NCBI GenBank assembly: GCA_903866275.1
Contig: CAIPMU010000012.1
Location: 256,452-320,451 of the forward strand
Length of the DNA stretch: 64,000 bases
Direction: 5' to 3'
From: Vampirovibrio chlorellavorus
Lineage (GTDB): Bacteria > Cyanobacteriota > Vampirovibrionia > Vampirovibrionales > Vampirovibrionaceae
Part shown: positions 1-9,227 of the stretch, piece by piece
Layout of the letters: every line of letters begins with the position of its first letter
Numbering within the stretch: position 1 is the first letter of the stretch
The notes under the pieces: model-generated
The model's database searches: none
What the model saw: only the letters and a program-made list of their open reading frames with translations
What the model was told of the DNA's origin: nothing
Translations under genes and position numbers: made by a program

Positions 1-1406
1 GTCAGGAAATTCTGTCTTCCCAGCAGGCCCTGCCCGTTTCTCCTGAGTATGTGAACCTGATGGCCCGCATTGAACGCGACCCGGAGGCCAGCGAACTGCG
101 GAAGCGCATTGTGCAGATGGAAACCGAAAAGGCGGAGTGGGGATCCAAAGTCACGGAGCTACACCCCAAAATGGGTGTTTACACCCGAGAGCTGCAACGC
201 CTGCATCAATTATTAAACCAGCGTCTGGCAGTGTTTAGCACTGCCTTTCGGGGTGTTTCCGAGAAAAACGGCAGCAAGCTCACCACGGGCAGCACGCTGG
301 ATGCCAGCCTGGCTGAAAACCTCTTAAAAACCCGCATCAAGCTGGATGCCTTGCGCGCCAAGGAAAAAGCCCTGATTGAGGCACATGCGGATGTGACCGA
401 AAAGCTGAAAGCCATGCCGCAGCAGGTGGTGGAGTATGCCTCCCTGAAAAATAACTACGATATGGCTCAGGAAAAAGTACGCCTCCTGCAAAAACGCCTC
501 GATGACGCCTCGCTGATGCAGGAAGTCTCCAAAAGTTTCACCAAGGTGGAAGTTTTGAAAAATCCAGTAGTGCCTAAAGAACCCCTCCGGCCTAACCTCA
601 CCAAGAACATGACCGCCTCAGCCCTGTTGGGATTCTGTCTGGCCCTCTTTTCGGTGTATGTCCGCTGTGCTCTGGATCATACCTTTCGCTGGCCCTTTCA
701 GTTGAACGGTCTGCGTGAGCCCAATGTCTTCATTCTGGAGTCCTGTCCCTCGCGCGATGCCTTTGCCCATCGTCTGGAGCAAGGCACCATTGGCGCGCCG
801 GATTCCTACAAGCGCCTCATGGTGCATCTGGAGAGTCTGGCCCAGAACGATAACCTCCGGCGTGTGGGCTTGCTCCCCGTCGGCGGCACCGATGTTCGTG
901 GCATTCCCGCCGTCACCCTCGCCTTGTCTCTTACCGAAGCCGGGCATAAAGTGGCCTTGCTTGATGTGGACTTTACCCCCCAGTCCGTTTCTTGCCTGAT
1001 GGAAAGTCTGGGTCTCCCGATTTCCGCCGCCCTCCAGCATGGACCGGGTCTCAGTGATTACCTCGCGGGAGATACCGAAGATTTCGTGGATATTATTTAC
1101 CCCTTGGGTAAAAGTGTTTATGGCAGTTTTATTCCCGCCGGTAGCCCCATCGAAGGCGCGGGCCTTCATGTCTCCCGCCGCAGTTGGGATCATCTGGAGA
1201 GTTCTCTTTCTCCGAACTATAACTTTGTATTTTACAGCTTGCCCGCGATTCAGGAGTCCTATGATGCCGTGGCCGTGAGTCTGGCCATGGACGGTGTGCT
1301 CTTGCTGGTTTATCCGGGGCATAGCTTTCAGGAGCAGATTCAGCAGTCCATGCAGGAGTTGAAAACTGTGGGGGTGCATGTGTTGGGGATTATTGTGCAG
1401 CCTTAA
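1..1406 (+). CDS. Polysaccharide co-polymerase / chain-length determinant (Wzz/Wzc-like) with C-terminal BY-kinase-like ATPase fold, 5' end truncated by window
   Basis: Frame stays open to the window start (QEILSSQQALPVSPEYVNLM...); coiled-coil region, TM segment near KNMTASALLGFCLALFSVYV, then VGLLPVGGTDVRGIPAVTLALSLTEAGHKVALLDVDF resembling MinD/BY-kinase folds. Confidence 0.7.
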   Translation, partial: QEILSSQQALPVSPEYVNLMARIERDPEASELRKRIVQMETEKAEWGSKVTELHPKMGVYTRELQRLHQLLNQRLAVFSTAFRGVSEKNGSKLTTGSTLDASLAENLLKTRIKLDALRAKEKALIEAHADVTEKLKAMPQQVVEYASLKNNYDMAQEKVRLLQKRLDDASLMQEVSKSFTKVEVLKNPVVPKEPLRPNLTKNMTASALLGFCLALFSVYVRCALDHTFRWPFQLNGLREPNVFILESCPSRDAFAHRLEQGTIGAPDSYKRLMVHLESLAQNDNLRRVGLLPVGGTDVRGIPAVTLALSLTEAGHKVALLDVDFTPQSVSCLMESLGLPISAALQHGPGLSDYLAGDTEDFVDIIYPLGKSVYGSFIPAGSPIEGAGLHVSRRSWDHLESSLSPNYNFVFYSLPAIQESYDAVAVSLAMDGVLLLVYPGHSFQEQIQQSMQELKTVGVHVLGIIVQP

Positions 1407-1425
1407 AGATTCAGGTTTAACTGGT

Positions 1426-1575
1426 TGCTTGAGGGAGGCTAGCCTCCCTCAAGCTCCCTCCACTGGCGAAACTGTTTTCCCCAAACCCCTCCAAGTGTGG
1501 TTTTCTTTCGCGTGGCTGTGGCGCCCTTTGGCTTAGGAAAAGAGGCTTTGCCTCTTTTTGGAGCGCGGGCGAGTT
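1426..1575 (+). repeat. Intergenic multi-hairpin repeat, copy A
   Basis: Shares gaaactgttttccccaa[a/g]cccctcca[a/g]gtg..gttttct.tcgcgtggctgtgg...aagaggctttgcctctttt with copy B at 3836-3990; contains ggaggctagcctcc palindrome and aaaagaggctttgcctcttttt hairpin. Confidence 0.8.
1538..1560 (+). terminator. Terminator-like hairpin inside repeat copy A
   Basis: aaaagaggc-ttt-gcctcttttt. Confidence 0.5.
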
Positions 1576-1914
1576 TTTGGGAGGCGGGTGGGTGGTTATT
1601 CGTGAGAAGTGGATGCGTGATGGGTGAGTGTAGGGTGTGCTTTGCTGGTTTTTCGGGCAACTCCCATACGTATTTGGGGGAACTCCCATACTTAAATGAT
1701 TAAAAAAACCCGAAAGCGGGTAATGATGAAATGTGGTGTATCTTATCCTGGCCCCGGCCCAGACTCCGATTAGTCAGCAATTGATCTCTCTGCGACCGTT
1801 ATCGTCTCTGGCATTCAACTCCGACCTTGGCCGTTCCAAGTCACAGATTCACTCTTATAACGCATTCAGTCATTGTCCAGAACAATGCTTCCAATTCAAA
1901 AGGATTAAGAACGC

Positions 1915-3816
1915 ATGAGTTCAGTCAGTGTAAGTGGCGGTACCTCAACCAATAATGGTTTAACAACGCCCTTGACCGTTTCGACCGGATTTAACTCCGG
2001 GCTGCCCATTGATGACATCGTTAGCAAGCTGATTGCCGTGGAGCAACAGCCCATCACCGATATGCAGAATAAGCAGTCGGATATTAAAACCCAGAAAGGC
2101 CTCTACGCTCAGGCCCAAACCCTGGTCCAGAATTTGCTGACCTCGATTAAAACCATGACCGCCCGCGATGTTGCCACCAACGCCACTATTTTCGACAACA
2201 TGACGGCTACTTCCACAAACACCACCGTTGCCACGGCTACGGCCACCAATTCGGCCGCAGCCCAAACCATCAGCCTGGAAGTTCAAAAATTGCCCAGTCT
2301 GACTGTATCCAACAGCACCGGCGCAATCGGTTCCTTTAACACAGCCACCACCGTGGATCAGTTGGGCATTTCCGCCGGTAATTTTACGGTCTATGCCAAC
2401 GGCTCCCCTTACACGGTTACGGTTTCAGCCGGGGAAACCATGAGCGCCGTTTTTGCCGACATCAATGGTCTGGTCGCCGATGCCGCCATCAGTGCGGACC
2501 CTACCATTACTAATGGCAAAGTGAACATCGCCTATCAGCCGGGTGCCAATATTGTCCTGGGCTCCGGTGGTGATACCAGTAATTTCCTTTCCATCACCAA
2601 CCTGCTGACGGGTATCAATGATGGCGCTGGTAACATTACCGCTTCCCAGCGAAACACCACCGTGGATCGCAACCAGATGATGTCCATTGCCGCAGCCCAT
2701 CTGGCAACCCCTGTGACGGATGGCACCTTCACCATCAACGGCGTTTCCTTTAATACCACCGGCCTGACCATCAACGATATGATCGATCAGATCAATACCT
2801 CCGCAGCCGGAGTCACCGCTTCTTACAACAAGGGAAACGACACCTTCCAGCTGGCCTCCAAGAATACCGGCAGCACCTATATCTCTATGGCCGATGGCAC
2901 CAGTAACTTCCTGACTGCCATGAAGCTGATTTCTGGCGGTGATACCACCACCTCTCAAAAGTTGGGACAGAATGCCCAGTTTGTGGTGAATGGCACGACC
3001 ATGTATGCAGCCACCACCAGCGTGGATGAAACCGTCACCGGTCTGACCGGGGTTACCCTGAATCTGAATCAGGCCTCTGTGGGGACCACCGTTCAGATTA
3101 ACGTGCAAAAAGATACCGCCAGTGTGATTAACGCGGTCAAGGATGTGATCACCAAATACAACAGCGCCATCTCTTTTATCGATCAGCAGACCAATGCCCA
3201 GAATAAAATGCCCCTGGCGGGTCAAACGGGTCTTAAAAATTTGCGGAACCAGATTCGCAGTATGTTTACCGCGCAAGTGGGATCTCTGGCGAGTACCGGG
3301 CTGGATAGTTTGCAACAGGTGGGTATCACCACGGGCGCCGTCGGTAGTTCGGCAGGAACCGCCACGCCTCAGTTGCAACTGGATAGCACCAAACTGACTG
3401 CCGCCCTGGCCTCCAATCCCGCGACCATCAAAAAACTCTTCGTCGCCCGCGATCTCGGAGGCGCTCAAAACGGGACCTCTGCCGATGATGGTTTTAATGG
3501 GACCTTTACCCAGTTACAAAACCTGCTATCCGATCAGACCTATACTGATTCCTTTGGGGCTACCGCTTATGGTGCCCTGTACAGTGGGACTGATGACAGC
3601 AACCGTGGGCTCTTTTCAGCTTATCAAACCTCTGCTCAAAAGCGGATTGATACTTTAAACAAGTCCATTACCGACGCCCAGGCCCGTCTGGCGACCAAGC
3701 AGGCCAACCTGCGGGCCCAATATCTGGCGATGGATCAACTGGTCGGGCAATATCAAAGCCAGAGCACTGCTTTAAGTGGTTTGATTTCGCAGCTTTCAGC
3801 GAATTCCGGGAAGTAG
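1915..3816 (+). CDS. fliD: Flagellar hook-associated protein 2 (filament cap)
   Basis: 633 aa; N-terminal STGFNSGLPIDDIVSKLIAVEQQPI and C-terminal heptad region QKRIDTLNKSITDAQARLATKQANLRAQYLAMDQLVGQYQSQSTALSGLI typical of FliD. Confidence 0.9.
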   Translation: MSSVSVSGGTSTNNGLTTPLTVSTGFNSGLPIDDIVSKLIAVEQQPITDMQNKQSDIKTQKGLYAQAQTLVQNLLTSIKTMTARDVATNATIFDNMTATSTNTTVATATATNSAAAQTISLEVQKLPSLTVSNSTGAIGSFNTATTVDQLGISAGNFTVYANGSPYTVTVSAGETMSAVFADINGLVADAAISADPTITNGKVNIAYQPGANIVLGSGGDTSNFLSITNLLTGINDGAGNITASQRNTTVDRNQMMSIAAAHLATPVTDGTFTINGVSFNTTGLTINDMIDQINTSAAGVTASYNKGNDTFQLASKNTGSTYISMADGTSNFLTAMKLISGGDTTTSQKLGQNAQFVVNGTTMYAATTSVDETVTGLTGVTLNLNQASVGTTVQINVQKDTASVINAVKDVITKYNSAISFIDQQTNAQNKMPLAGQTGLKNLRNQIRSMFTAQVGSLASTGLDSLQQVGITTGAVGSSAGTATPQLQLDSTKLTAALASNPATIKKLFVARDLGGAQNGTSADDGFNGTFTQLQNLLSDQTYTDSFGATAYGALYSGTDDSNRGLFSAYQTSAQKRIDTLNKSITDAQARLATKQANLRAQYLAMDQLVGQYQSQSTALSGLISQLSANSGK

Positions 3817-3835
3817 GTTTTTGGTTTAGCGGATT

Positions 3836-3990
3836 GGCTGTCAGGGGGCTTGCCCTCCGCCCCGCCCATTGGGGAAACTGTTTTCCCCAAGCCCCTCCAG
3901 GTGTTGTTTTCTGTCGCGTGGCTGTGGGATCTCTTTGGGGAGAGGCCAAGAGGCTTTGCCTCTTTTGGGTTTGCGGCCGGGTTTTGTTTT
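3836..3990 (+). repeat. Intergenic multi-hairpin repeat, copy B
   Basis: Similar to copy A (1426-1575); hairpins gggggcttgccctcc, ttggggaaa-ctg-ttttccccaa, aagaggctttgcctctttt. Confidence 0.8.
3948..3966 (+). terminator. Terminator-like hairpin inside repeat copy B, downstream of fliD
   Basis: aagaggc-ttt-gcctctttt. Confidence 0.5.
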
Positions 3991-4322
3991 TTGTGGGGCG
4001 GGTTTCTGGGTTGAGGGTGGGATTTTTTAGAAGGAAGCAGCTATTTTTAGGGGGGGGAGGGGCTGATTTTTTCACTTTTTGGTGGATTTTAGATCGGTGG
4101 ATATTAGGATGGATTGATGGGGGTGTTTCTGATCAGTGGCTGTTGAGGATGAGGCGTTGGGAAATGTGGGGGCTTGGAGACTACTGCTTTTGGGGGATAT
4201 TTGGCGGGAAAGCTGAAGATTTGGAGGGTTTTGGTCGAAGTCTATTCTATGACGATCATCCTGGGACTCTGATTCATTCAAGTGGATTTAAGTTCTGACT
4301 GAATGATTTAGCGTCTGATGCT

Positions 4323-5081
4323 ATGGAGAGCTCATTGCCCATGTTTGGATTTTTTCATGCCCGTCAATCACAAGGCTCACCCCTGCCTCTGCCCTTGCCC
4401 GTCTCCCTCCCGGAGGGCACTCTGGTCAGCAAGGAAGACATCTATCGCGAGAACAAGGGCATGGCGCCTATCCTGCTACTGCGCAAGGGCTTTGAAGTTT
4501 CCATGGATGAACTCCCCCGCTTCATTCGCAACGGGGCTCGTCCCCATCAGTTTCTCTTCAAGCCTTCCGAGAGCGCCGAGATTGCGGAAGTCGATTTGCC
4601 CGAGGCTTTACCGCAGCAGCTGAAATCCGTTCGTCGTCAGGGGATGATGGAGGAGTTCGGGACAGTGTCCCCCTACCGTTCCCTTCAGCGAGATCCCCGT
4701 GATCGCCAGCGTGTCCTGATTCTGGAACCGGATCAAAAAAGCCTGAAGCGTCTGATTGATTGCCTCTTCATCTGCGGTACACCCCTGGATAAGATCCATA
4801 CCGTGCGGATGCCCCAGCAACTGGCTTGGGCCATTGGCAAATACAAACCCCAGATTCTGATGGTGGACTACGCCCTCTCTGATGAACAGACCGGTCTGGC
4901 GTTGCTGGCCAGTTTGCAGTCCCTGCCGGGCGTGGAGAAAATCATCTTTACCATCGATCCTGACTCTCCCCTGAGTGAGGCCGAGCAACAGACCCTGGAC
5001 GCTCTGGGGCCAACCGCGAACGTGAAACTCCTGCCGAAGCCCGTCAGCCGGTTTACGGTCAACCGCATTCTGGCGGAATAA
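4323..5081 (+). CDS. Response regulator-like protein with C-terminal receiver domain
   Basis: RVLILEPDQKSLKRLI...QILMVDYALSDEQTG...VKLLPKPVS: REC-like Asp and Lys motifs. Confidence 0.7.
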   Translation: MESSLPMFGFFHARQSQGSPLPLPLPVSLPEGTLVSKEDIYRENKGMAPILLLRKGFEVSMDELPRFIRNGARPHQFLFKPSESAEIAEVDLPEALPQQLKSVRRQGMMEEFGTVSPYRSLQRDPRDRQRVLILEPDQKSLKRLIDCLFICGTPLDKIHTVRMPQQLAWAIGKYKPQILMVDYALSDEQTGLALLASLQSLPGVEKIIFTIDPDSPLSEAEQQTLDALGPTANVKLLPKPVSRFTVNRILAE

Positions 5082-5234
5082 CCCTCCAGCAATCATCTAG
5101 TCCTGTTCGAACCGGACAGCCTGCAGTTTCACCCTGATTCCGCTGGTCTCTGTCAATCCCAGTCAGTCTCCAACATGACCTTTCCAATAGGGCAATTGGT
5201 TACAGCCTCACCCAAGTCCGAAGGCACCTATCCT

Positions 5235-6146
5235 ATGTCACAACTCAATCCGGGATCCTATGAGCTTATCCTGAAGCGCATTCGGGATATACCTTCCTTG
5301 CCCGATGTGGTGAACCGGATTCTGGTGGTCATTGCCAAGCCGACCACCCCGGCTTCCGAGATTGCCCGCCTGATTGCCTATGATCCCGGCCTGACTTCCA
5401 AGGTGCTGCGTATGGTGAACTCTGCCGCCTACGGCTTCCAGCGCCAGATCAGCTCCATTCAGCATGGCATCATGATTCTGGGTTTCAACAATGTGCGTGG
5501 TCTGGTCCTCAGCGCCAGTATTTTCAAGCTCTTTGAAGGGCATACCCATCCCGGCGGATTGAACCATCAGGAGTTCTGGGAACATTCGCTCTGTACGGCG
5601 GTAGCGGCTCGGGTACTGGCCAATCAGTTTCGGTTACCCGATGCCGATGACATTTTCAGCGCCGCGATGCTCCACGACATTGGTAAGGTGGTGCTGGATA
5701 TTTATTTCCAGCAGGAGTACCAGCAGGTACTGGGTCATGCCCGCCGCCTGAATGTGCCCTGTCACGGGCCTGCCTTTTACGCCCTGGAGCATAAATTACT
5801 GGGCATAACCCATGCCGGGATTGGCAGCTTTCTGGCGACCAAATGGAAATTGCCGGTGAGCTTTACCGAGGTCATTCAGTTTCACCATGAGCCTGAAAAG
5901 GCTGAGAACTGCCAATCGATGGTTTTCATGGTGGCTTTGGCCAACCAGATGGCCCAGCTCTATCATCATAAACTCCCTTATCATCGTCAGTACTTTAGCC
6001 CGGACGTCCTGGCCTACTTCGACCTTCCCGATTATGAAATGACTCGCTTGATGGAGACCCTGAGCGAGGAGATGATCACCGCTCAGGACCTGCTAAACTC
6101 CATTTCGGGGCAGGGACCAACTCAAAATACCCGGTTTGGCCGTTAG
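5235..6146 (+). CDS. HDOD domain-containing protein
   Basis: IRDIPSLPDVVNRILVVIAKPTTPASEIARLIAYDPGLTSKVLRMVNSAAYG...ILGFNNVRGLVLSASIF; start chosen at MSQLNPGSYE rather than the longer 5175 ORF. Confidence 0.9.
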   Translation: MSQLNPGSYELILKRIRDIPSLPDVVNRILVVIAKPTTPASEIARLIAYDPGLTSKVLRMVNSAAYGFQRQISSIQHGIMILGFNNVRGLVLSASIFKLFEGHTHPGGLNHQEFWEHSLCTAVAARVLANQFRLPDADDIFSAAMLHDIGKVVLDIYFQQEYQQVLGHARRLNVPCHGPAFYALEHKLLGITHAGIGSFLATKWKLPVSFTEVIQFHHEPEKAENCQSMVFMVALANQMAQLYHHKLPYHRQYFSPDVLAYFDLPDYEMTRLMETLSEEMITAQDLLNSISGQGPTQNTRFGR

Positions 6147-6238
6147 TCACCGCCAATGGTTTAACCGAATATGTAAAGTTTTTCAACAATTCATCACCCA
6201 TCGTTCAAGATTCATCCGTCGCGCTCGATACCTCTGGT

Positions 6239-7510
6239 ATGAAGACGCTTCGTTTCTTGTTGGGATCCGTTCTGGCCCTTGCCCTGATGGGGGGAGCCGG
6301 TACGCTGTGCTGGGCGGATGCGGTGAGCGATGGGATCTCCTTGTACAAGGCTCATAGCTACTCTCAGGCGGTGCAAAAACTTCAGTCCGGACTGAAGAGT
6401 AACCCCTCTGCCGATGGGGTTTTTTATCTGGGCATGTCCTATGCGAAGCTCAATCGGCTGGATGAAGCCCGGGACGCCTTTGATCATGTGTTGCAAATGT
6501 CCTCGCCCAGCAGTGAGCTGGCCGTACTGGCCCGCAACAACATCAACTATGTCACCAAACAGCAGATCACTTTGGCCAGCAGTAGTACCAAGGCGGCCCA
6601 GGTTCTAACTACCTCGTTATCCCGGACCAGTAAAGACAATTATCTGACGTACGTGTTGTTTCATGGCAAGGTGGTGCACTTCGCCACCGACCGCATGCCC
6701 CTGAAGGTCTTTATCACAGAGGGGCGAGGGGTGCAGGGCTGGAACAACAGTATGAAGCAGCCGGTGCTTTCCGCCATGCGCTCCTGGCAGCAAGGGACGC
6801 AAAACCAGATCACCTTCACGCAGGTGTATAGCGAGTCCAACGCAGACATTGTGGTGCGTTGGCGGCGTAATTTCTCTGATGGCATTCTGGGGGTAAGCCC
6901 GTTGCAAACGGTTGGTGATACCATTGTGGAATCGGATGTGAATCTGGCGACTTTTTATCCCGACAGTAATCGGGCCATTCCGCCGGATGACCTGAAGGCC
7001 ATTGCCGTGCACGAATTGGGCCATGCCATTGGCCTGCGTGGGCATAGTCCCAACCCGAATGACATTATGTTCTTCTCCAAAACCCGGCAGGAGGATGGGC
7101 TCAGTCAGCGGGACATGAATACCGTGGCCATGCTCTACAATCTGCAAGCCGATGTTCAGAACGGCAATAGCAGTACCGCCCAGAATAAACAGTACTACGA
7201 TCTCTTTCAACAGGGGTTTCAGGCGCAAACCAGCGGACGAAACACCTCGGCCATGGCGTCTTATCGTCAGGCGATTCAGATTAATCCCAACAAGTTTGAG
7301 GCCCGGTTTAATCTGGGGGCACTGCTGATCAATGAGGGCAACCAGCTGGTCCGCGATCATCAACTGGAGCGGGCTCGTAAAAACTTTGCCGAGGCGCGTC
7401 AGTTGTTTGGCAGTATTCTGCAAATGTCCCATCCCCCGCAAGGCACCCAGGAAAATCTGACTGCGGCTGAAAGTAACTATAATCTGGTAAATCAGGCGCT
7501 GACCAAATAA
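6239..7510 (+). CDS. TPR-containing, matrixin-like (metzincin) metalloprotease, secreted
   Basis: Signal peptide MKTLRFLLGSVLALALMGGAGTLCWA; HELGHAIGLRGHSPNPNDIMF (HExxHxxGxxH and Met-turn); N- and C-terminal TPR-like repeats. Confidence 0.85.
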   Translation: MKTLRFLLGSVLALALMGGAGTLCWADAVSDGISLYKAHSYSQAVQKLQSGLKSNPSADGVFYLGMSYAKLNRLDEARDAFDHVLQMSSPSSELAVLARNNINYVTKQQITLASSSTKAAQVLTTSLSRTSKDNYLTYVLFHGKVVHFATDRMPLKVFITEGRGVQGWNNSMKQPVLSAMRSWQQGTQNQITFTQVYSESNADIVVRWRRNFSDGILGVSPLQTVGDTIVESDVNLATFYPDSNRAIPPDDLKAIAVHELGHAIGLRGHSPNPNDIMFFSKTRQEDGLSQRDMNTVAMLYNLQADVQNGNSSTAQNKQYYDLFQQGFQAQTSGRNTSAMASYRQAIQINPNKFEARFNLGALLINEGNQLVRDHQLERARKNFAEARQLFGSILQMSHPPQGTQENLTAAESNYNLVNQALTK

Positions 7511-7759
7511 ATGTCTGCGGGATCGCGGGTTGCATCCATTGGATTTTACTGTGCGGATTGCACGTGAATGGGTCAGGCGTGAAAGCCAGAATCTGTGTGA
7601 TTTTTCGGCTTCGTTTTTTCCGTCTCTGCTGGCCACTCCTCCGAATGGATGGTCTTAATATCGGAAAAACGAGGCCACTGATATAATTTTCTTAAGTTTT
7701 AAAAATCATAGATTGCAGCCTTAACCCCCGTTCAGGGTGTGAGATCGTTTTGAGGATTC

Positions 7760-8842
7760 ATGAGCACTTTACCGAAAAACAAACTTCCGGGTCGGCAAAA
7801 CAGTTCGCCTGTGAAGAAAGGAACCGAGGCATTGGAAAAGCGCAAACATCCCGCCAAAACCAGCGACGATTTACTGGGTCTGGATGACGAGAACGAGCCA
7901 GGGTTTAACGATGCTCAGGATCGGGTGGACTTCTTCGAAGAGGAAGAGGAGGAAGAAGAACCCAGTGAGCGCGAAGAACATCAGGTAGAACGTGGGTCTG
8001 CCGATGATTCGGTGAAGATGTATTTGCAGCAAATTGGTAAGGTGAAACTGCTAAGCGGCGAAGAGGAAGTGAATCTGGCCCGGCGCATTGCGGAAGGCGA
8101 TGAAGTGGCCAAGGCCTTGCTGGTCAAGGCCAATTTGCGTCTCGTGGTGAGTATTGCCAAAAAGTATATTGGGCGCGGCCTGTCTTTTCTGGATTTAATT
8201 CAGGAAGGCAATTTAGGTTTAATTCGTGCCGCGGAAAAATTTGACTACAAGCGCGGTTTCAAGTTTTCGACTTATGCCACCTGGTGGATTCAACAGTCGA
8301 TCACGCGCGGCATTGCGGATAAATCCCGTACCATTCGCTTGCCTGTACACATGATTGAAACCATTGGCCGCTTGAAAAAAGTGACGCGGGACATGACGCA
8401 TGAACTGAACCGCACCCCCACCAAGGAAGAATTGGCGGGGCGCATGGGGATTTCGCTGTCCAAGTTGCGACTGGTGCTAAAAGCCACGCAATCCACCATT
8501 AGCCTGGAGACGCCGCTGCACACCAAGGATGAAACCTCCAAAATCGGCGATTTCCTGGTGGATGAAAACATGGAGTCTCCGGACAGCCGGGTGTCTCAGG
8601 AAAATTTGACGGAAGAACTGGATAAGATTCTGGACAGCCTGCGTCCTCGGGAGCGGGACGTTTTGAAGCTACGCTTTGGGTTGAATGACGGCAACAAGCG
8701 CACGCTGGAAGAGATCGGGCAACTGTTCGGTGTCTCCCGTGAGCGGGTTCGCCAGATTGAAACCCGTGCGCTGAACAAGCTGCGCAAGATGTGCCGCAAT
8801 AACCGCAATATTAAAAGCCTGAAAAATTATCTGAATCCCTAA
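7760..8842 (+). CDS. rpoD: RNA polymerase primary sigma factor
   Basis: [16 protein letters not shown]...[59 protein letters not shown]...[12 protein letters not shown]...[18 protein letters not shown]. Confidence 0.97.
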   Translation: MSTLPKNKLPGRQNSSPVKKGTEALEKRKHPAKTSDDLLGLDDENEPGFNDAQDRVDFFEEEEEEEEPSEREEHQVERGSADDSVKMYLQQIGKVKLLSGEEEVNLARRIAEGDEVAKALLVKANLRLVVSIAKKYIGRGLSFLDLIQEGNLGLIRAAEKFDYKRGFKFSTYATWWIQQSITRGIADKSRTIRLPVHMIETIGRLKKVTRDMTHELNRTPTKEELAGRMGISLSKLRLVLKATQSTISLETPLHTKDETSKIGDFLVDENMESPDSRVSQENLTEELDKILDSLRPRERDVLKLRFGLNDGNKRTLEEIGQLFGVSRERVRQIETRALNKLRKMCRNNRNIKSLKNYLNP

Positions 8843-9006
8843 AGCTGGTTTTTTGGAGAGATCGCGATGGGCGGTCTGGTCGCAGACCGGCCTGATGGGA
8901 AGGCCGGGTCAACTGGAAATCAAGCGTTCGTTTTAATACTGATATTGTTAACGTTTTCGAGTCCAATGATATACGGTCTAACCGTACATCTGAGCACTCA
9001 TTAAAG

Positions 9007-9040
9007 GCCGTTTCTCAGTTCATTCGAGAAGCGGCTTTTC
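9007..9040 (+). terminator. Candidate intrinsic terminator downstream of rpoD
   Basis: gccgtttctc-agttcattc-gagaagcggc followed by ttttct. Confidence 0.45.
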
Positions 9041-9227
9041 TTCGGGAATTTGGTTAGCAGGATTGCTGGAGGCGGCCTTCAGGGGTGTGGCAGGAGTAAT
9101 CTGCCGGGAGAGCTTTCAGTCGCTTTCTGGTGCAGAGGCTTTAGGGTATGGCTGCAAGGCGGATTTTGTCTGACGACATCAGGGATCCGATGAGTCTTTG
9201 CGCGGTGTGGCGTGCCAATGCCGTCGA

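Noticed and set aside
618-1379. 253-aa minus-strand ORF antisense to the co-polymerase
   Set aside because: Shadow ORF: composition lacks protein-like hydrophobic patterning and the plus frame has clear homology.
1417-1689. Minus-strand ORFs over the intergenic repeat (also 3668-4075)
   Set aside because: Peptide similarity between the two loci is explained by the DNA repeat; hairpin content argues for non-coding.
1703-1722. Hairpin acccg-aaag-cgggt with flanking A7, terminator-like on the minus strand
   Set aside because: No minus-strand gene upstream of it; too short to support a feature alone.
1733-1918. 61-aa ORF immediately before fliD
   Set aside because: Overlaps the fliD start, no family resemblance, probably leader sequence.
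2425-3468. 347-aa minus-strand ORF antisense to fliD
   Set aside because: Gly/His/Arg-rich shadow translation of a real gene; no recognisable domain.
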